Positions 1 through 7,150 of a DNA stretch of 49,104 bases are shown here, in pieces; within the stretch, counting starts at the first letter, position 1; every line of letters begins with the position of its first letter. A model generated the notes under the pieces. The model saw only the letters and a list, made by a program, of their open reading frames with translations, was not told the origin of the DNA and searched no databases. A program made the translations under genes and the position numbers. Source of the stretch: Deinococcus seoulensis (GTDB taxonomy: Bacteria > Deinococcota > Deinococci > Deinococcales > Deinococcaceae). Location of the stretch: positions 1-49,104 of the forward strand of contig NZ_BMQM01000028.1 in assembly GCF_014648115.1 (NCBI RefSeq). The letters are read 5' to 3'.

Positions 1-88
1 CACATCCTCATTCTGAGGTCAGAAGCCGTGCTGGACGTCCTTTTCTAAAACTGAAAGATGTCAGACCATCGACCTTTGACCGTCAGCG

Positions 89-1351
89 TTACAGCGCCTG
101 TTCGATGTCTGCTTTCAGGTCGGAGAGGGCCTCGACGCCCACGCTCATGCGGATGGTGGTGGGCGTGACTCCGGCGGCGTACCGGGCGGGTTCGGGCACG
201 CGGCCGTGCGTGGTCGTCCAGGGGTGCACGACCAGGGTGCGGACGTCCCCGAGGTTCGGGGCGATGCGCAGCACCCGCACGCGGCTCAGGAACACGCCGG
301 GGTCGGGTACCTCGAAGGTCAGGACGGCGCCCTGCCCGACCCGCAGGTACGTCTGCGCGAGGTGGTGGTGCGGGTGGCTGCTCAGCCCGGGGTAACTGAC
401 CTTCCCGACGCGCGGGTGAGCTTCGAGCCACTGAGCCAGGGCGAGTGCGGTGGCACTCTCGCGCTCCAGGCGCAGGGCGAGGGTCTCCAGGCCCTGCGCG
501 ATCAGGAACGCGCTGTGCGGGGCCAGGGTCATGCCGAGCTGGTGCGCGCCGAACCAGCGTTGCCGCCACGCGAGGGCCGCGTCGCCGCGCACGTTCAGGA
601 TGCTCTGCTCGCCGCCGTCCGCAAAGATGGGATTGCGGGTCAGGTCGTGCCCGGTGCCGACCGTGACCGCGCCGCCCAGCACGCTGCCGTGCCCGCCCGC
701 CCACTTGGTCAGGGACTGACTGACGATGTCCGCGCCGTGCGCGAGCGGGCGGCACAGGAAGCCCACGCCGCCGCAGGTGTTGTCGATGGCCAGCAGCGCG
801 CCGTGCTCGTGCGCGATGTCCGCGAAGGCGCGGATGTCCGCGATGTCCCCGGCGGGGTTGCTGATCATCTCGGCCCACACGAGGCGGGTGTTGGGCTGCA
901 TGGCGGCCCGCACGGCGTCCGGGGTGTTGTCGACCAGCGTGGCCGTGATGCCCATCAGCGGCAGGATGTTGCTCAGCATCCCGGTCGTCCCGCCGAACAG
1001 GCTGCTGGCCGACACCACGTGATCGCCCGCGCGACACACGCTGAGGATCGCGGTCAGGGTGGCCGCCTGCCCGCTCGCGACCGCAACGGTGGCCGCGCCG
1101 CCCTCCAGGGTGGTCAGGCGGTCCTCGAGCGCCCGCACGGTCGGGTTCTGAAGGCGGGCGTAACTGAGGCCGGTGTTCTGCTGGAATTCCTGTTGCGCCT
1201 CTTCCAGCGTGTCGAACTGGAACGCGGCGGCCGCGTGGATCGGGAAGCCGATGGTCTGCCCCAGCCCGCGCGGAATGCTGCTCTGCACGGCGGTCGTCTC
1301 GTAACTCCAGGGTTCGGCGGGGTGGGCGTCCGGGCGGGGCGTGTCGGTCAT
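89..1351 (-). CDS. Trans-sulfuration family PLP enzyme, probable O-acetylhomoserine sulfhydrylase
   Basis: The 420-residue protein has the fold and motifs of the Cys/Met metabolism PLP family (MetY, MetB, MetC). The segment SQSLTKWAGGHG carries the PLP-binding lysine at about residue 216, preceded by the LLAIDNT segment with the aspartate that contacts the pyridine nitrogen. Length and the KWAGGHG context fit O-acetylhomoserine aminocarboxypropyltransferase (MetY), which adds sulfide or a thiol to O-acetylhomoserine in the cytoplasm; cystathionine gamma-synthase or methionine gamma-lyase cannot be excluded. The start at 1351 is supported by a TAGCGT box six bases upstream, so the mRNA is probably leaderless. 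It is divergent from the Nudix gene at 1392, only 40 bp away. Confidence 0.8.
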   Translation of the reverse strand: MTDTPRPDAHPAEPWSYETTAVQSSIPRGLGQTIGFPIHAAAAFQFDTLEEAQQEFQQNTGLSYARLQNPTVRALEDRLTTLEGGAATVAVASGQAATLTAILSVCRAGDHVVSASSLFGGTTGMLSNILPLMGITATLVDNTPDAVRAAMQPNTRLVWAEMISNPAGDIADIRAFADIAHEHGALLAIDNTCGGVGFLCRPLAHGADIVSQSLTKWAGGHGSVLGGAVTVGTGHDLTRNPIFADGGEQSILNVRGDAALAWRQRWFGAHQLGMTLAPHSAFLIAQGLETLALRLERESATALALAQWLEAHPRVGKVSYPGLSSHPHHHLAQTYLRVGQGAVLTFEVPDPGVFLSRVRVLRIAPNLGDVRTLVVHPWTTTHGRVPEPARYAAGVTPTTIRMSVGVEALSDLKADIEQAL

Positions 1352-1357
1352 GCCTTC

Positions 1358-1363
1358 ACGCTA
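1358..1363 (-). promoter_or_regulatory. -10 box of leaderless promoter for the PLP enzyme gene
   Basis: On the minus strand the hexamer reads TAGCGT and ends 6 nt before the ATG at 1351, leaving no room for a ribosome binding site. No clear -35 is visible. Confidence 0.55.
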
Positions 1364-1378
1364 CGCCGCGCGCCGCGC

Positions 1379-1384
1379 TAGGGT
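1379..1384 (+). promoter_or_regulatory. -10 box of leaderless promoter for the Nudix gene at 1392
   Basis: TAGGGT ends 7 nt before the ATG at 1392. It decides that start over the upstream in-frame ATG at 1341, which would lie within the opposing gene's start region. Confidence 0.55.
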
Positions 1385-1391
1385 GCCGGGC

Positions 1392-1886
1392 ATGTCCGGC
1401 CCACCCGACCCCTTCAGCTTCCTTCCGGCCCGGCCGCCCGCCACGCTGTCGGTCGGCGTCAGCGTCCTCGTGCAGGACGAGCAGGGGCGCGTGCTGCTGC
1501 AACGGCGCGGCGACGACGGCCTGTGGGGCACGCCCGGCGGGCACCTGAACCCCGGCGAGAGTTTCCTGCAGGCCGCGCAACGCGAACTGTTCGAGGAGAC
1601 CGGCCTGATCTGCCCGGACCTGCACCTGATGCCGCTGCCGGACGCCCTGATCGACGGTCCCGCCTTCCGCATCAGCACGCCGCGCGGCGACCAGTATCAG
1701 GTGGGACTGCGCACGCGCGGCACCCTCAGCGCCGCCGCGCTGGACCTCGCCGCGCCCGACGACAGCGGTGAGACGCTGGCCCTGGGCTGGTTCCCGCTGA
1801 GCGACCTGCCCCCGCTGAGCGGCGCGATCAATGTCGCCAGCCTGAACCTGCTGCGCCGCGAGCGTGGCCTGAGCGACCTGCCCTGA
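1392..1886 (+). CDS. Nudix hydrolase
   Basis: This 164-residue protein contains a full Nudix box starting GHLNPGESFLQAAQ and continuing RELFEETGL, matching Gx5Ex7REUxEExGU. The family hydrolyses nucleoside diphosphates linked to another moiety, using Mg or Mn bound by the REXXEE glutamates. The substrate cannot be told from sequence. It is a clear paralogue of the first half of the tandem Nudix protein at 5343: both share VLxQDE(Q/H)GRVLLQRRGDDGLWG and the PDDSGETL segment in the same order. Start chosen at 1392 because of the TAGGGT box. Confidence 0.85.
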   Translation: MSGPPDPFSFLPARPPATLSVGVSVLVQDEQGRVLLQRRGDDGLWGTPGGHLNPGESFLQAAQRELFEETGLICPDLHLMPLPDALIDGPAFRISTPRGDQYQVGLRTRGTLSAAALDLAAPDDSGETLALGWFPLSDLPPLSGAINVASLNLLRRERGLSDLP

Positions 1887-1961
1887 ATGGCCAGGGCACC
1901 CCAGCCGGGGGGGGCGGAGGCAGGTGCGTCATGTCCGCACGACAGCTTTCTGAAGGTTCCC

Positions 1962-1967
1962 TAAGCT
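1962..1967 (+). promoter_or_regulatory. -10 box of leaderless promoter for the lipoprotein gene at 1974
   Basis: TAAGCT ends 6 nt before the GTG at 1974; an ACGACA hexamer 17 nt further upstream could act as a poor -35. Confidence 0.5.
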
Positions 1968-1973
1968 GAGGGT

Positions 1974-3227
1974 GTGAAACGTTCCCTTGCCCTGCTGACC
2001 GTCGGCGCCCTGCTGCTCGCCTCCTGCGACCGTACCACCACGCCCACGCAACCCACCAATCCGGCCCCGGTTGACCCGGCCAAGACCGAACCCGCCGCGC
2101 CCGTCGTGGGCCAGAGCCTGGAGGTGCAGGACGTGATGGGCACCGCCCAGAGCGCCGCCAAGCAGATGGCCGCCATGACCGACCCGAACAACCCGGACCT
2201 GGACCCGGATCTGAAAGCCCTGCTGGGCCTGTTCAACATGGGCGGCGCGCCCATGCCTCTGTCCGGCGGCCTGAACAGCCTGGACCTGAGCGGCGCGGCG
2301 TCGTTCGGCAAGAACTTCGTGCAGGGCATCGGCGGGAATGGACGCGTGACCACGCAATCCGTGACGACCGTGAAGGAGGCCCTGGCTACCGGCACGCGCA
2401 CGTACACCCGCGACGGCGGCTACCAGTACTCCGAGCTGCCCAGAGACGGCTACGTGGAGATCGACGAGCAATCCGGCGTGCGCATCGAAGCAAGCTGGAA
2501 GGTCGGCGGCGCCGCGACCGTGTGGGTGAACAACGGGTACGCGTACGACTACAGCACCGGGCAGGTCCTCCCCCGTCAGCAGGAAGTGCCGACCAACGCG
2601 ACCGGCAGCGTCACCATCGCCGGGAAGACCGTGGCGGGCCTGAAGTTCAACATGACACCCGGCGACTGCCTGAACAACGCCGGCCCCACCGCGCTGACCA
2701 TGAGCGGCTGGGCGGGCCGCGAGACGAACGCCCCCGCCAAACTGGACCTGACGTACGCCTGGACCGAGAAGGACGTGCTGCTCAGCGGCTCGGCGCAGTA
2801 CGCGACGACCAAACAGAAGGTGGACGCCAGCATGAAACTGAACGTGACCGGCACCACCAGCGACCGCTGCGGCGACGCGTTCACGTTCACGCCCACCCGC
2901 GCCGACCTGACCGGCACGCTGGATATCCCCAGCCACAAGACCGAACTGAACGTGTACCTGCGTGACCTGAGCAACCTGGAATTCAGCGAGAAGGCCATGA
3001 GCGCCCCCAACGCCCTGGACCGGATCGGCGGGACTGTGAACGCCGCCCTGACCTTCAACGGCAAGGCCGTCGTGACCGCCTTCGGCCCGCTGGCCGACGG
3101 GAACGACATGGACCTGCAGCCGGGCGATCAGGTGAAGTTCCGCTACGTCAAGAGCGGCAAACTGGTCGAAGCGGACTTCCGCACCGCCGAGAAGGACCTG
3201 CAGGAACTCGCCAACCCGCGCCGCTGA
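1974..3227 (+). CDS. Putative lipoprotein of unknown function
   Basis: The 417-residue product begins with a short basic segment (MKRS), a hydrophobic stretch and the lipobox LLASC with the lipidated cysteine at residue 18, so it should be exported and anchored in a membrane. A proline/threonine-rich linker follows (about residues 21-45), then a domain I do not recognise. The remainder is rich in polar beta-strand-like segments, and two cysteines (in GDCLNNAG and SDRCGDAF) could form a disulphide. The start codon is GTG, placed by the TAAGCT box. A strong terminator hairpin follows at 3242. No functional partner is evident; the neighbours are unrelated enzymes. Confidence 0.75.
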   Translation: MKRSLALLTVGALLLASCDRTTTPTQPTNPAPVDPAKTEPAAPVVGQSLEVQDVMGTAQSAAKQMAAMTDPNNPDLDPDLKALLGLFNMGGAPMPLSGGLNSLDLSGAASFGKNFVQGIGGNGRVTTQSVTTVKEALATGTRTYTRDGGYQYSELPRDGYVEIDEQSGVRIEASWKVGGAATVWVNNGYAYDYSTGQVLPRQQEVPTNATGSVTIAGKTVAGLKFNMTPGDCLNNAGPTALTMSGWAGRETNAPAKLDLTYAWTEKDVLLSGSAQYATTKQKVDASMKLNVTGTTSDRCGDAFTFTPTRADLTGTLDIPSHKTELNVYLRDLSNLEFSEKAMSAPNALDRIGGTVNAALTFNGKAVVTAFGPLADGNDMDLQPGDQVKFRYVKSGKLVEADFRTAEKDLQELANPRR

Positions 3228-3241
3228 GCGCACGCGGACAG

Positions 3242-3278
3242 GGCGCAGGCCGGGGCGGGTGCCCTGGCCTGCGCCTTT
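3242..3278 (+). terminator. Intrinsic terminator-like hairpin after the lipoprotein gene
   Basis: GGCGCAGGCC (3242-3251) pairs perfectly with GGCCTGCGCC (3266-3275), a 10-bp stem with a 14-nt loop, followed by TTTGC. The T tract is short. Confidence 0.55.
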
Positions 3279-3321
3279 GCGGGTTGCGCGGTGTGCGGCC
3301 GCGCCAGCGTGGGCGGTGCGG

Positions 3322-3327
3322 TAGCGT
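3322..3327 (+). promoter_or_regulatory. -10 box of leaderless promoter for the creatininase-family gene
   Basis: TAGCGT ends 5 nt before the ATG at 3333. Confidence 0.55.
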
Positions 3328-3332
3328 GATTC

Positions 3333-4040
3333 ATGCAGATCGAGGACATGAACTGGGGCATGGTGGCGCAGACGCTGCGAGCCGAGGACCGCTGCGTGCT
3401 GCCGCTGGGCTGCACCGAGCAGCACGCGACCCTGAGTCTGGCGACCGACACCCGCCTCGCCGCGCGCGTAGCCGCCGAGGCCGCCGAGGGACTGGGCGTG
3501 CCGGTGTTCCCGGCGCTGCCGTACGGCGTGACACCATCGTTCACGGCGTACCCCGGCACCGTCAGCCTGCGCGTGAGCACGTACCTGGCGTTGCTGGACG
3601 ACCTGCTGTCGGGCCTGCACGCCCAGGGGTTCCGGCGGATCCTGATCGTGAACGGGCACGGCGGGAACTCGCCGGGACAGGGGTGGCTGGGGGAGTGGCT
3701 GGCGCGGCATCCGGACGCGCGGGTGCAGTGGCATAACTGGTGGAACGCGCCGCGCACCTGGGCGGCCGTGCAGGCCACAGATGAACTGGCCAGTCACGCC
3801 AGCTGGATGGAGAACTTCCCCTGGACGCGCCTGGAGGGCGTAGCGGCCCCCGAGGAACGCAAACCCATGGTGGACGTGGCGGCCCTGCGGCAACTGCCGC
3901 CCACGCTGGTGCGGGAGCGGCTGGGCGACGGGAATTACGGCGGGCTGCACCGCCGCCCGGACCGGGAAATGCAGCGCATCTGGCAGGAGGCCGTCGCGGA
4001 AACGCGCGCGCTGCTGGAAGCAGGCTGGGCGCACCCGTAG
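3333..4040 (+). CDS. Creatininase family protein
   Basis: The 235-residue protein carries the metal-binding signatures of the creatininase superfamily: PLGCTEQHATLSLATDT near residues 24-40 (Glu, His and Asp ligands) and the glycine-rich NGHGGN around residue 108. Members are cytosolic metal-dependent amidohydrolases acting on cyclic amides or formamides, for example creatininase and FAPy deformylase of archaeal riboflavin synthesis. Which reaction applies here cannot be decided; no creatinine, riboflavin or mycofactocin genes are adjacent. Leaderless start as given. It converges on the gene ending at 4067, with 26 bp between. Confidence 0.8.
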   Translation: MQIEDMNWGMVAQTLRAEDRCVLPLGCTEQHATLSLATDTRLAARVAAEAAEGLGVPVFPALPYGVTPSFTAYPGTVSLRVSTYLALLDDLLSGLHAQGFRRILIVNGHGGNSPGQGWLGEWLARHPDARVQWHNWWNAPRTWAAVQATDELASHASWMENFPWTRLEGVAAPEERKPMVDVAALRQLPPTLVRERLGDGNYGGLHRRPDREMQRIWQEAVAETRALLEAGWAHP

Positions 4041-4066
4041 CAGGACCGGGCAGGGGTCCCCCGCGC

Positions 4067-5278
4067 CTACCCGTCCAACTCAGCCGCGATGGCGCGCAGG
4101 GCGCCGGGCGGGCCGATCCGCTCCCGACCGTCTGCCTGAGCTGCCTTCAGACGCTGCGGGTGGTCGAACAGTGTCCTCACCGCCCGCACGACCTCACAGG
4201 GATCAGCCGGAGTGACCGTCAGGGCCCGGCCCAGCAGGCGAGCCTGCCGGCGCGCGAACCCCGCCACGTACTGCGGGCCAGGAGTCGGAAACCCGATGAC
4301 CGGCACGCCCAGGCCCGCCAGCTGCTCGGACGCTGTTCCGGCCGTGCCCAGCGCCATCGTCGCGCGGCGCGCGACTGCGGCGAAGGCGCCGCGCAGCACC
4401 AGCACACGCACGTCGCCACGCTGAAGCCAGCGGGTCTGGTCTCCGGCGCCCGTGAGCTGCCAGCCAGCAGGCACCGGCAACGCTGCCCAGTCGTTCGCAA
4501 ACGCCACGGCGGCCTGCCACTCAGGCAGGTGGGCCGCTGCCTCCAGCATGAGCGGCAGGGAGAAGTCGGCGTCGCCCCGCTGGCCCGGCACGAGTGCCAG
4601 CACTGGCCGTCCGGTGGGCAGTTCCGGGAGGTCCCGCTCTGGCGCTGGCAGGATGTCCATAGCAAAACTGCCCCGGTACGAGGCATTGACGCCGCGGCGG
4701 GCCAGAGACGCAGCCGAAGGAGCGTCCCGCGTGTAGACGCGGCGGGCCCGGCGGGCCAGCGCCACCTCCCAGGGCATGAACAGGTTGGCACCCAGCGCGT
4801 TCAGTTCCCGCAGGTGTGACCGCACTCCCATGCCACGGGCATAGTGCGTGGAGACCAGTGGCTGAAGGTGCGTCAGGGGCAGGCGCGGGCCCCGTGGCCC
4901 GGCAACCGCGCGCGCTGCCAGCGTGCCCACCAGCAGCGCGTAGGTGTCGCCCACCACCACCACCCGGTTGACCTGCGGACCCAGGGAGCGGGCTGCCCAC
5001 CACTGCCGCAGCGAGGTGGTCAGAAGCCCGGCGCGCAGGTCGGCGCGCAGGTTGTTCAGGCTGCCGAAGGGAAAGCCGCCCGAGGGCAGGTTCAGGAGCG
5101 GTCCTTGCACTGCGGCCACGTTGCCATACGCCCGCCCCGCCCCCACCAGCGGCAGTGCCAGCAGTGGCTCTGGCCGCGCAGCCAGCAACTCGCGGGCCAG
5201 CGCCGCGCCGATCAGGTCTTCGGCGTGGCCGTTCGATACGATCAGAGTGGCGTCCGCAGCCGGTACAGGAGGAGTCAC
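4067..5278 (-). CDS. Lipid-A-disaccharide-synthase-related protein
   Basis: A 403-residue glycosyltransferase-like protein, starting with LIVSNGHAEDLIG, with two Rossmann-like halves; the C-terminal half has GTAGTASEQLAGLGVPVIGF, a typical donor-sugar binding region of GT-B enzymes. It resembles the LpxB-related family of cyanobacteria and Deinococcus, whose substrate is unknown; Deinococcus has no classical lipid A, so true LpxB activity is unlikely. The GTG at 5278 is preferred to an in-frame ATG at 5377, because TAGCCT lies 7 nt upstream of the GTG and the extension would overlap the start of the divergent tandem Nudix gene. Confidence 0.7.
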   Translation of the reverse strand: MTPPVPAADATLIVSNGHAEDLIGAALARELLAARPEPLLALPLVGAGRAYGNVAAVQGPLLNLPSGGFPFGSLNNLRADLRAGLLTTSLRQWWAARSLGPQVNRVVVVGDTYALLVGTLAARAVAGPRGPRLPLTHLQPLVSTHYARGMGVRSHLRELNALGANLFMPWEVALARRARRVYTRDAPSAASLARRGVNASYRGSFAMDILPAPERDLPELPTGRPVLALVPGQRGDADFSLPLMLEAAAHLPEWQAAVAFANDWAALPVPAGWQLTGAGDQTRWLQRGDVRVLVLRGAFAAVARRATMALGTAGTASEQLAGLGVPVIGFPTPGPQYVAGFARRQARLLGRALTVTPADPCEVVRAVRTLFDHPQRLKAAQADGRERIGPPGALRAIAAELDG

Positions 5279-5285
5279 GGTCCGC

Positions 5286-5291
5286 AGGCTA
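5286..5291 (-). promoter_or_regulatory. -10 box of leaderless promoter for the LpxB-related gene
   Basis: Read on the minus strand as TAGCCT, ending 7 nt before the GTG at 5278; it fixes the start codon choice. Confidence 0.5.
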
Positions 5292-5326
5292 GCGCAGCGC
5301 TCCCATCCGGTCAGCGTGAGGTGCAG

Positions 5327-5332
5327 TAGGGT
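5327..5332 (+). promoter_or_regulatory. -10 box of promoter for the tandem Nudix gene
   Basis: TAGGGT ends 10 nt before the ATG at 5343, slightly farther than for the other leaderless genes here; transcription could start on or next to the ATG. Confidence 0.5.
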
Positions 5333-5342
5333 GAGGCGGTCT

Positions 5343-6317
5343 ATGACCCTGATGCAACTTCGAGAGGTGTGGGGCAACCGCCCCCTGATGGCCGCGTCGG
5401 CCGGTGTCCTGATCCAGGACGAGCACGGGCGGGTGCTGCTGCAACGCCGCGGTGATGATGGCCTGTGGGGCGAACCGGGCGGCGCGCTGGAACCCGGCGA
5501 GGACTTCCTGACCGGCGCCCGCCGCGAACTGTTCGAGGAGACGGGGCTGGACTGCCCGAACCTGACCCTCCTGCCACTGCCCGAGGGATTGCAGGACGGC
5601 CCGGAGCTGTTCCACCGCTACCCGAACGGGCACGAGATCTACATCATCGGGATGCGCGCACACGGCACGCTCCCCGCCGCCGCGCTGGAACGGGCCGCGC
5701 CGGACGACAGCGGCGAGACGCTGGACCTGCGGTGGTTCCCGCTGGACGCCCTGCCGGACCTCAGCAACAACGCCAACCGCGCCAGCATGAACGTCCTGCG
5801 CGCCCGCGCGGGCCTCCCACCCCTGCCCCTGGCCCCCACCCCGCCCGCGCCACCGATCGGGAACTTCCTGATGGACTTACGGCGCGTGATCGGCCCGCGC
5901 CCCTGGTTCGCGCCCGGCTCGAACGTCCTCGTCACCGACGACCAGGGTCGCCTCCTGCTGCTGCGACACGGGCACACCCGCCTGTGGACGCTGCCCGGCG
6001 GCAGCCTGGAACCCGGCGAGACCTTCGCGGGGACCGCCGCCCGCGAACTGTTCGAGGAGACTGGCCTGCACGCCACCCACCTGGAGCCGCTGCACCTATT
6101 CGCCGGACCCGAGTACCGCTTCACGTACCCCAACGGGCACGTCATCGACAACGTCTCCGTCCTGTACCGCGCCCACGGCGTCACCGGAACCCTCACCCCC
6201 CAGGAGGGCGAGGTGCTGGACGTCAGCTGGTTCAGCCCCGACGACCTCCCCCCCGAAGAGGACCTGAGCGGCGAACTGATCCGCGCCAACCTCCGCTGGT
6301 GGCGCACGCACGGCTGA
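5343..6317 (+). CDS. Tandem two-domain Nudix hydrolase
   Basis: The 324-residue protein contains two complete Nudix domains. The first (about residues 15-155) has the box GALEPGEDFLTGAR followed by RELFEETGL; the second (about 190-320) has GSLEPGETFAGTAA followed by RELFEETGL. Both retain all catalytic glutamates, so both could be active. The halves are joined by a proline-rich linker (LPLAPTPPAPPIG). The first domain is most like the single-domain protein at 1392, pointing to local duplication and fusion. Substrates are unknown; two active sites in one chain could serve regulation or dimer-like assembly, since Nudix enzymes commonly dimerise. An in-frame ATG three codons later is an alternative start. 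Confidence 0.85.
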   Translation: MTLMQLREVWGNRPLMAASAGVLIQDEHGRVLLQRRGDDGLWGEPGGALEPGEDFLTGARRELFEETGLDCPNLTLLPLPEGLQDGPELFHRYPNGHEIYIIGMRAHGTLPAAALERAAPDDSGETLDLRWFPLDALPDLSNNANRASMNVLRARAGLPPLPLAPTPPAPPIGNFLMDLRRVIGPRPWFAPGSNVLVTDDQGRLLLLRHGHTRLWTLPGGSLEPGETFAGTAARELFEETGLHATHLEPLHLFAGPEYRFTYPNGHVIDNVSVLYRAHGVTGTLTPQEGEVLDVSWFSPDDLPPEEDLSGELIRANLRWWRTHG

Positions 6318-6338
6318 CCCGACTCAGCGGGCGGCCCC

Positions 6339-7001
6339 TCACCCCGCCTGCCCGGTCAGGAACACGCGGAATTCCCGCATGAGGGCGTGCAGCGCGCCCA
6401 GCGTGCCGACCACGTCCCCCTCGACCTGAAGGCCGTGATTCACGCCGTCCAGCACGAGCACCCGCACACCCGCGCCGGTCAGTTCCGTGATCCACTCGGG
6501 GCGGTAGTGGCCGTCCTGAGTGCCGATCACGACCAGCGAGGTCGCCGCGTGCGCCGCGATGGCCGCGCGGACCTCCGGGCGTTCCAGCAGCGGCGTGAGC
6601 CACACCAGCCGCGCGCCGGGCGGCACCTCTCCCCCGTGCAGCAGCAGGGTCAGGCCCAGTGTCCCGATGGATTTCGCCACCACACAAGCACCCCCCGGTT
6701 CCGGCAGGATCGCGTGGCAGGCGGCCCGCACGTCCTCCCGCAGCCAGGCCAATTGCTCCTCCGGCGGGGCGTCCATGAATGCCGGGACGTTCCAGCGGGT
6801 GTCGAGCGCCAGCGTGTCGAACCCCAGTTCATCCAGCAGGAGCGCCGGGTACAGCAGGCCCGGCTGCCGCGCCCCGTACCCCAGCCCCGGCAGCAGCAGC
6901 GCCGCCCCCACCGCCTCGCCCGGCGGGTGGCGGTTCACCACGCAGGGCAGCGCGTCGCCCCGGAAGCCGCGCACGTCTACCATTACCGTCTCGGAAGTCA
7001 T
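6339..7001 (-). CDS. Alpha/beta hydrolase
   Basis: A 220-residue protein with an alpha/beta-hydrolase layout: LLLPGLGYGARQ as oxyanion-hole region, AKSIGT as the nucleophile elbow (Ser at about residue 115), GTQDGHY with the acid, and VNHGL with the histidine. The elbow KSIGT lacks the usual leading glycine, as in some dienelactone-hydrolase-like members. Substrate unknown. The start follows a TAGGCT box 5 nt upstream. It ends 22 bp from the convergent tandem Nudix gene. Confidence 0.7.
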   Translation of the reverse strand: MTSETVMVDVRGFRGDALPCVVNRHPPGEAVGAALLLPGLGYGARQPGLLYPALLLDELGFDTLALDTRWNVPAFMDAPPEEQLAWLREDVRAACHAILPEPGGACVVAKSIGTLGLTLLLHGGEVPPGARLVWLTPLLERPEVRAAIAAHAATSLVVIGTQDGHYRPEWITELTGAGVRVLVLDGVNHGLQVEGDVVGTLGALHALMREFRVFLTGQAG

Positions 7002-7006
7002 GCCCG

Positions 7007-7012
7007 AGCCTA
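7007..7012 (-). promoter_or_regulatory. -10 box of leaderless promoter for the alpha/beta hydrolase at 7001
   Basis: Minus-strand TAGGCT ending 5 nt before the ATG. Confidence 0.55.
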
Positions 7013-7052
7013 CCCGCCCCCACGCGGTCCCGCTGCTGCACCTGCATGGGAA

Positions 7053-7083
7053 GGAGGCCAGAGCACATGGCCCTGGCCTCTTT
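7053..7083. terminator. Hairpin with short T tract beyond pheT
   Basis: GAGGCCAG (7054-7061) pairs with CTGGCCTC (7073-7080), followed on the plus strand by TTTCT. It lies downstream of pheT on the minus strand, where the hairpin is followed by CTTCC, so it could end pheT transcription only weakly. Confidence 0.4.
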
Positions 7084-7086
7084 CTG

Positions 7087-7150
7087 CCTCCCCTTTGAGG
7101 GGAGGTGCCCCAGAGGGGCGGACTCGAAGAGCTGCCCCGCAGAGGGGTTA
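7087..7150. repeat. GC-rich multi-hairpin repeat overlapping the pheT stop codon
   Basis: Three hairpins follow each other: CCTCCCC/GGGGAGG (7087-7105), GCCCC/GGGGC (7107-7119) and CCCC/GGGG (7135-7147). The element runs into the pheT stop codon (7148-7150). It shares the CCTCCCC-loop-GGGGAGG hairpin and adjoining GGGGCAC motif with 43447-43529 and belongs to the family also seen at 9619, 10041, 10168 and 39956. Confidence 0.65.
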